A stretch of DNA of 22,616 nt. Origin: Saccoglossus kowalevskii (Eukaryota > Hemichordata > Enteropneusta > Harrimaniidae). The notes beneath the pieces are model-generated. The model saw only the letters and a program-made list of their open reading frames with translations, did not search any database and was not told where the DNA came from. Below, one piece after another: positions 20,501 to 22,616 of this stretch. Location: contig NW_003116453.1 of assembly GCF_000003605.2 (NCBI RefSeq), positions 560,527-583,142 on the forward strand, in the 5' to 3' direction. The position numbers and the translations under genes are program-made. Positions within the stretch are counted from its first letter, which is position 1. Each line of letters starts with the position of its first letter.

Positions 20501-21672
20501 TGCATTACATCAGAAAATCAGAATATTCTACTCCAACGCCGATCCAGGCCCAGGTAAATGTTTATATTGAAAAACTTACAGTTTGAGATTCTAGAACAAA
20601 CCCCCAATCTGTTAATTCAGAAAACTCTCTCCACACTGCTATGCTTGTATGTGTTTAAGGAATTTGTAAGAATCATAATCCGGAAACTCTCGTGGTAGAT
20701 TTCGTCAGTCTTTTAGTTAGAAAGCATACTAAATGTATTGTAAGATGAGAAGAACCAAACCAAACTTCAGAGACTTGTTAGTATTTTTGAAGAGAGTCTA
20801 TCAGATTGAAAATAACAAAATAACACACTGGTAGCCAAAATTCTTCATCCAAAAATGTATGGGATAAAAAAATATATTCGCTGGATTTTATTTTCACCGA
20901 ATCATTCCTTCAGCGAAAATAGTGAAAATAAAAATTCTGAGCAAAAATAATGTATTTTACAGTATTCCATAAATGAGTTGATTTTATTATTTTCTCTTGA
21001 ATCTTGGCTGAAAGAAAGAAATGACAAAGAAAAGAATTCAAGAAAATTGTCTTACTTTTTGGCATATTTCTTGAATACAAGATAACAAAAGTTCCTGTAC
21101 ATATTTTGTTCTATGATTAAATGTATAAATGCCCCTCTAATTCATTTGTGGAATTCCTAATCTCAAACACAATCCCATTTTACCACCTTCTGTATTTTAC
21201 AGTATATATATTCTCAGTTAAATATTCTAAGTGTTCACTAAATTTTAGTATGTCTGAATATTGATTACAGTTTTTGCTTCCACTTATTGTGTAGCCACCT
21301 TTACAACATAAATAATAAAACAGTTGGTGTAATTGTAAAGAAATAACACAGGTTGTTACTTTCATTAAGACAGTAAAAAGAACCCGATATTCTAGTCAGA
21401 ATACAATATATATGTTATCCATTTTTAGAATTGACACTGTTGTTGCCAACCACAGCTTGAATTGTACTAACATTTGACATTGTTATGAAATTCAGGGTGT
21501 ACCAATTGCAATGAGTGGTCGTGATATTATCGGTATTGCTAAAACTGGTAGTGGGAAAACAGCAGCATTTATATGGCCATTGTTGATTCATATCATGGAC
21601 CAGAAAGATATTAAACCTGGCGATGGTCCAATTGGATTGATATGTGCCCCTACAAGAGAACTTTCACAGCAG
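17278..21672 (+). CDS. DDX42: DDX42/SF3b125 DEAD-box RNA helicase, N-terminal 345 aa (six exons, gene continues past the right edge)
   Basis: Exons: 17278-17531, 18393-18498, 19445-19717, 20240-20344, 20434-20553, 21496-21672 (1035 nt, 345 codons, all in frame). The N-terminus [15 protein letters not shown] is nearly identical to the vertebrate DDX42 start. It is followed by a Ser/Pro-rich low-complexity stretch (about 27-45), acidic [11 protein letters not shown] (about 110-120), [43 protein letters not shown] motif PTPIQ (280-284), motif I AKTGSGKT (301-308) and APTREL (337-342). Known for the family: ATP-dependent RNA helicase associated with SF3b/U2 snRNP assembly, acting in the nucleus. 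The family is about 940 aa, so roughly the last two thirds, including DEAD and motifs III-VI, lie outside the window. A polypyrimidine tract and AG at 17256-17257 just before the ATG suggest that the leader is spliced. Confidence 0.95.
17935..18170 (+). mobile_element. MITE of the ACTGTAAAATAC family, copy A (DDX42 intron 1)
   Basis: The left end TCCTCTATAATACTTTATTT aligns with the reverse complement of the right end TACTGTAAAATACATTATTT, and both go on into GCTTG.AATTAATTTTC.CTGAA. The interior TTTTCGCTGAAGGAATGATT recurs in copy B in intron 5. The ends resemble those of the 8102-8312 element. Non-coding. The rest of intron 1 (17532-18392) holds a T/G-rich low-complexity patch at 18184-18230 and nothing else. 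Confidence 0.6.
18393..18498 (+). CDS. DDX42: DDX42 coding exon 2: acidic [11 protein letters not shown]
   Basis: The acceptor is tttgcag|t and the donor is gaa|gtaata. It encodes [20 protein letters not shown] and then [16 protein letters not shown], matching the human SDDDPLEAFMAEVE segment. Confidence 0.93.
18499..19444 (+). other. DDX42 intron 2, with one perfect hairpin
   Basis: 946-bp GT-AG intron. Contains a short CA-rich stretch (about 18828-18849) and an 11-bp perfect hairpin at 19131-19155. No coding or mobile element was recognised. Confidence 0.65.
19131..19155. repeat. 11-bp perfect hairpin with a 3-nt loop
   Basis: GATATTTAGAT (19131-19141) and ATCTAAATATC (19145-19155) are exact reverse complements around AAA. 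It is AT-rich and intronic, and could be the junction of a small foldback element or a cruciform-prone site. Confidence 0.6.
19445..19717 (+). CDS. DDX42: DDX42 coding exon 3: KGTRQDIEE to [12 protein letters not shown]
   Basis: The acceptor is aacag|aat and the donor is gag|gtgaat; it is 91 codons. It carries [29 protein letters not shown] and [13 protein letters not shown], the conserved DDX42 linker. Confidence 0.94.
19718..20239 (+). other. DDX42 intron 3, with a cluster of TGACATCA-like motifs
   Basis: 522-bp GT-AG intron. TGACATCA occurs at about 20106, 20139 and 20170, and its reverse-like TGATGTCA at about 19888. These are one base off the palindromic CRE (TGACGTCA), but intronic AT-rich context makes function doubtful. 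Confidence 0.4.
20240..20344 (+). CDS. DDX42: DDX42 coding exon 4: [13 protein letters not shown]
   Basis: The acceptor is cccag|att and the donor is aaa|gtaagt; it is 35 codons. It encodes [20 protein letters not shown] and then ELRRKLGVK, matching the human FEKNFYNEHEEITNL and LRHKLNLR segments. Confidence 0.93.
20434..20553 (+). CDS. DDX42: DDX42 coding exon 5: Q-motif exon
   Basis: The acceptor is tacag|gta and the donor is cag|gtaaat; it is 40 codons. It encodes [20 protein letters not shown] and then [19 protein letters not shown], which includes the Q motif. Confidence 0.95.
20865..20964 (-). mobile_element. MITE of the ACTGTAAAATAC family, copy B, half element in reverse orientation (DDX42 intron 5)
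   Basis: Read on the minus strand it starts TACTGTAAAATACATTATTT, then carries TTTTCGCTGAAGGAATGATT and ends CCAGCGAATATA, in the same order as copy A at 17935-18030. The far half with the second terminal repeat is missing. The rest of intron 5 (20554-21495) shows only a lone TGTATTTTACAGTA at about 21190. Confidence 0.6.
21496..21672 (+). CDS. DDX42: DDX42 coding exon 6: Walker A and motif Ia
   Basis: The acceptor is ttcag|ggt and the donor is cag|gtaatt; it is 59 codons. It encodes [20 protein letters not shown] (motif I), then [20 protein letters not shown] and APTRELSQQ (motif Ia). It is the last coding exon in the window. Confidence 0.95.
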
Positions 21673-21783
21673 GTAATTTAATAATTTCTGAAAATATGAA
21701 GTGCTGATCTGATTCATGCTTTCTGTCCTTGCTGGTATGTATGTGTGGAACATCGTAACTTTATTTGGTTTGATTAGTCTCTG

Positions 21784-21890
21784 TTCGGACGTAGTCCGAA
21801 AACGGGGACTTATGGTTTGCCCTGTGTGTGTCCGTGCATCTGTGTGTGTGTCCGTGTGTCCGTGGTTCGTGCGTCTGTGATCACCTGTAT
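21784..21890 (+). repeat. Palindrome plus GT-rich leader of the satellite block
   Basis: TTCGGAC-GTA-GTCCGAA (21784-21800) is a perfect 7-bp palindrome with a 3-nt loop. It is followed by a decayed (CCGTGTGTGT)n run from about 21820 to 21860. It appears to be the left boundary of the tandem repeat that follows. Confidence 0.6.
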
Positions 21891-22616
21891 CTCGAACATG
21901 CATGGACCGATTAAGTTCAAACTTCACTCATACATCACACATTATATGGAACAAATGCACATGCATTGTTTTCATGATCCGATTAACGAAAGCCGAATAG
22001 CGGCCATTTTAAGGCCGGAAATGCATCAAAATCGCACATTTTCACCATTCCGGACCCGGATCTCAGTTATGCATGGACGGATTTTGTTCAAATTTGGTAC
22101 ATACATTAAATATAATAGGACTTTGATGCATGTCATTTTTTTTTTAAATCGGGTTTGAAATGGCCGACTGGCGGCCATTTTGTTTTAAAGAATTCAGTTC
22201 TGGATCCGTATCTGAGACATGTCTGGATTGATCGAGTTCAAACTTCACACACACAAGGTACATCATGTCACAAATATGTATGTGCATTTGTTTCATGATC
22301 TCATTAAAGATAGCCAAATGGCGGCTGCTTTAAGGCCGAAAATGCATTGAAATCGCACATTTTCACCATTCCGGACCCGGATGTCAGTTATGCATGGACG
22401 GATTTTGTTCAAATTTGGTACATACATTAAACATAATAGGACCTTAATGCACGTCTTTTTTTTTTTGGGATCAAGTTCGAAATGGCCGACTGGCGGCCAT
22501 TTTGTTTTAAAGAATTCAGTTCTGGATCTGTATTCGAGACATGTCTGGATTGATCAAGTTCAAACTTCACACACACATGGTACATCATGTCACAAATAGA
22601 TATGTGCATTTGTTTC
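21891..22616 (+). repeat. Dimeric tandem repeat, 321-bp period (172 + 149 bp halves), in DDX42 intron 6
   Basis: The phrase CATTCCGGACCCGGAT ends at 22061 and again at 22382, 321 bp later. TTCAAACTTCAC recurs at the same spacing in three units (first units start near 21897, 22218 and 22539). Within each 321-bp unit the two halves are related: both have CATG..TGGA.NGAT..., GTTCAAA and later a GGCGGCCATTTT or ATGGCGGC block. The array continues past the right edge. It is non-coding satellite-like DNA; the open frames across it have the repeat's periodicity and are not genes. Confidence 0.85.

Noticed and set aside
21664-22609. Several 60-113-codon frames near the right edge
   Set aside because: They follow the 321-bp repeat and the GT-rich run; the same peptides recur with the repeat and match no protein family known to me.

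Overview
The window is animal nuclear DNA. It is AT-rich and intron-rich, with GT-AG introns of about 85-1900 bp, two multi-exon genes, and debris from several transposon families. Nothing in it looks bacterial or viral. The repeat flavour points to a marine invertebrate, most likely a lophotrochozoan such as a mollusc or brachiopod. The pointers are short TA-flanked foldback elements beginning ACTGTA, an intronic repeat ending in an AGCTCCGCT/AGCGGAGCT hairpin, and a 321-bp dimeric tandem repeat. The species itself cannot be read from the sequence.

Layout. 1-2411: AT-rich 3' flank with no supported gene. 2412-12820, minus strand: a complete 15-exon gene for the spliceosomal DEAD-box helicase DDX23/PRP28, with a spliced product of 770 aa. 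Every exon junction keeps frame. Its introns carry a solo LTR (4960-5536), a diverged tandem repeat (6613-7073), a TA-flanked MITE (8102-8312) and a hAT-like MITE (12429-12628). 12821-17277: a 4.4-kb divergent intergenic region. It holds a 27/29-matching inverted-repeat pair that encloses a broken RecQ-helicase-like start (13756-14676), degenerate 30-bp repeats, and possible promoter and leader signals for the next gene. 17278-21672 and beyond, plus strand: the first six coding exons (345 aa) of DDX42/SF3b125, another spliceosome-associated DEAD-box helicase. The gene runs off the right edge and is interrupted there by a long tandem repeat in its sixth intron.

How the genes relate. DDX23/PRP28 is the U5 snRNP helicase that releases U1 from the 5' splice site so that U6 can replace it. 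DDX42/SF3b125 is linked to SF3b/U2 snRNP assembly. Two helicases of early spliceosome assembly therefore lie head to head. Whether this linkage is conserved or accidental cannot be judged from one window.

Most unusual points. DDX23 intron 12 uses a GC donor, and the conserved protein sequence is restored exactly only if GC is used. The solo LTR has a perfect 5-bp target duplication. A RecQ-like N-terminus with its own CCAAT boxes sits inside an inverted-repeat unit. No wholly new biological system was recognised.
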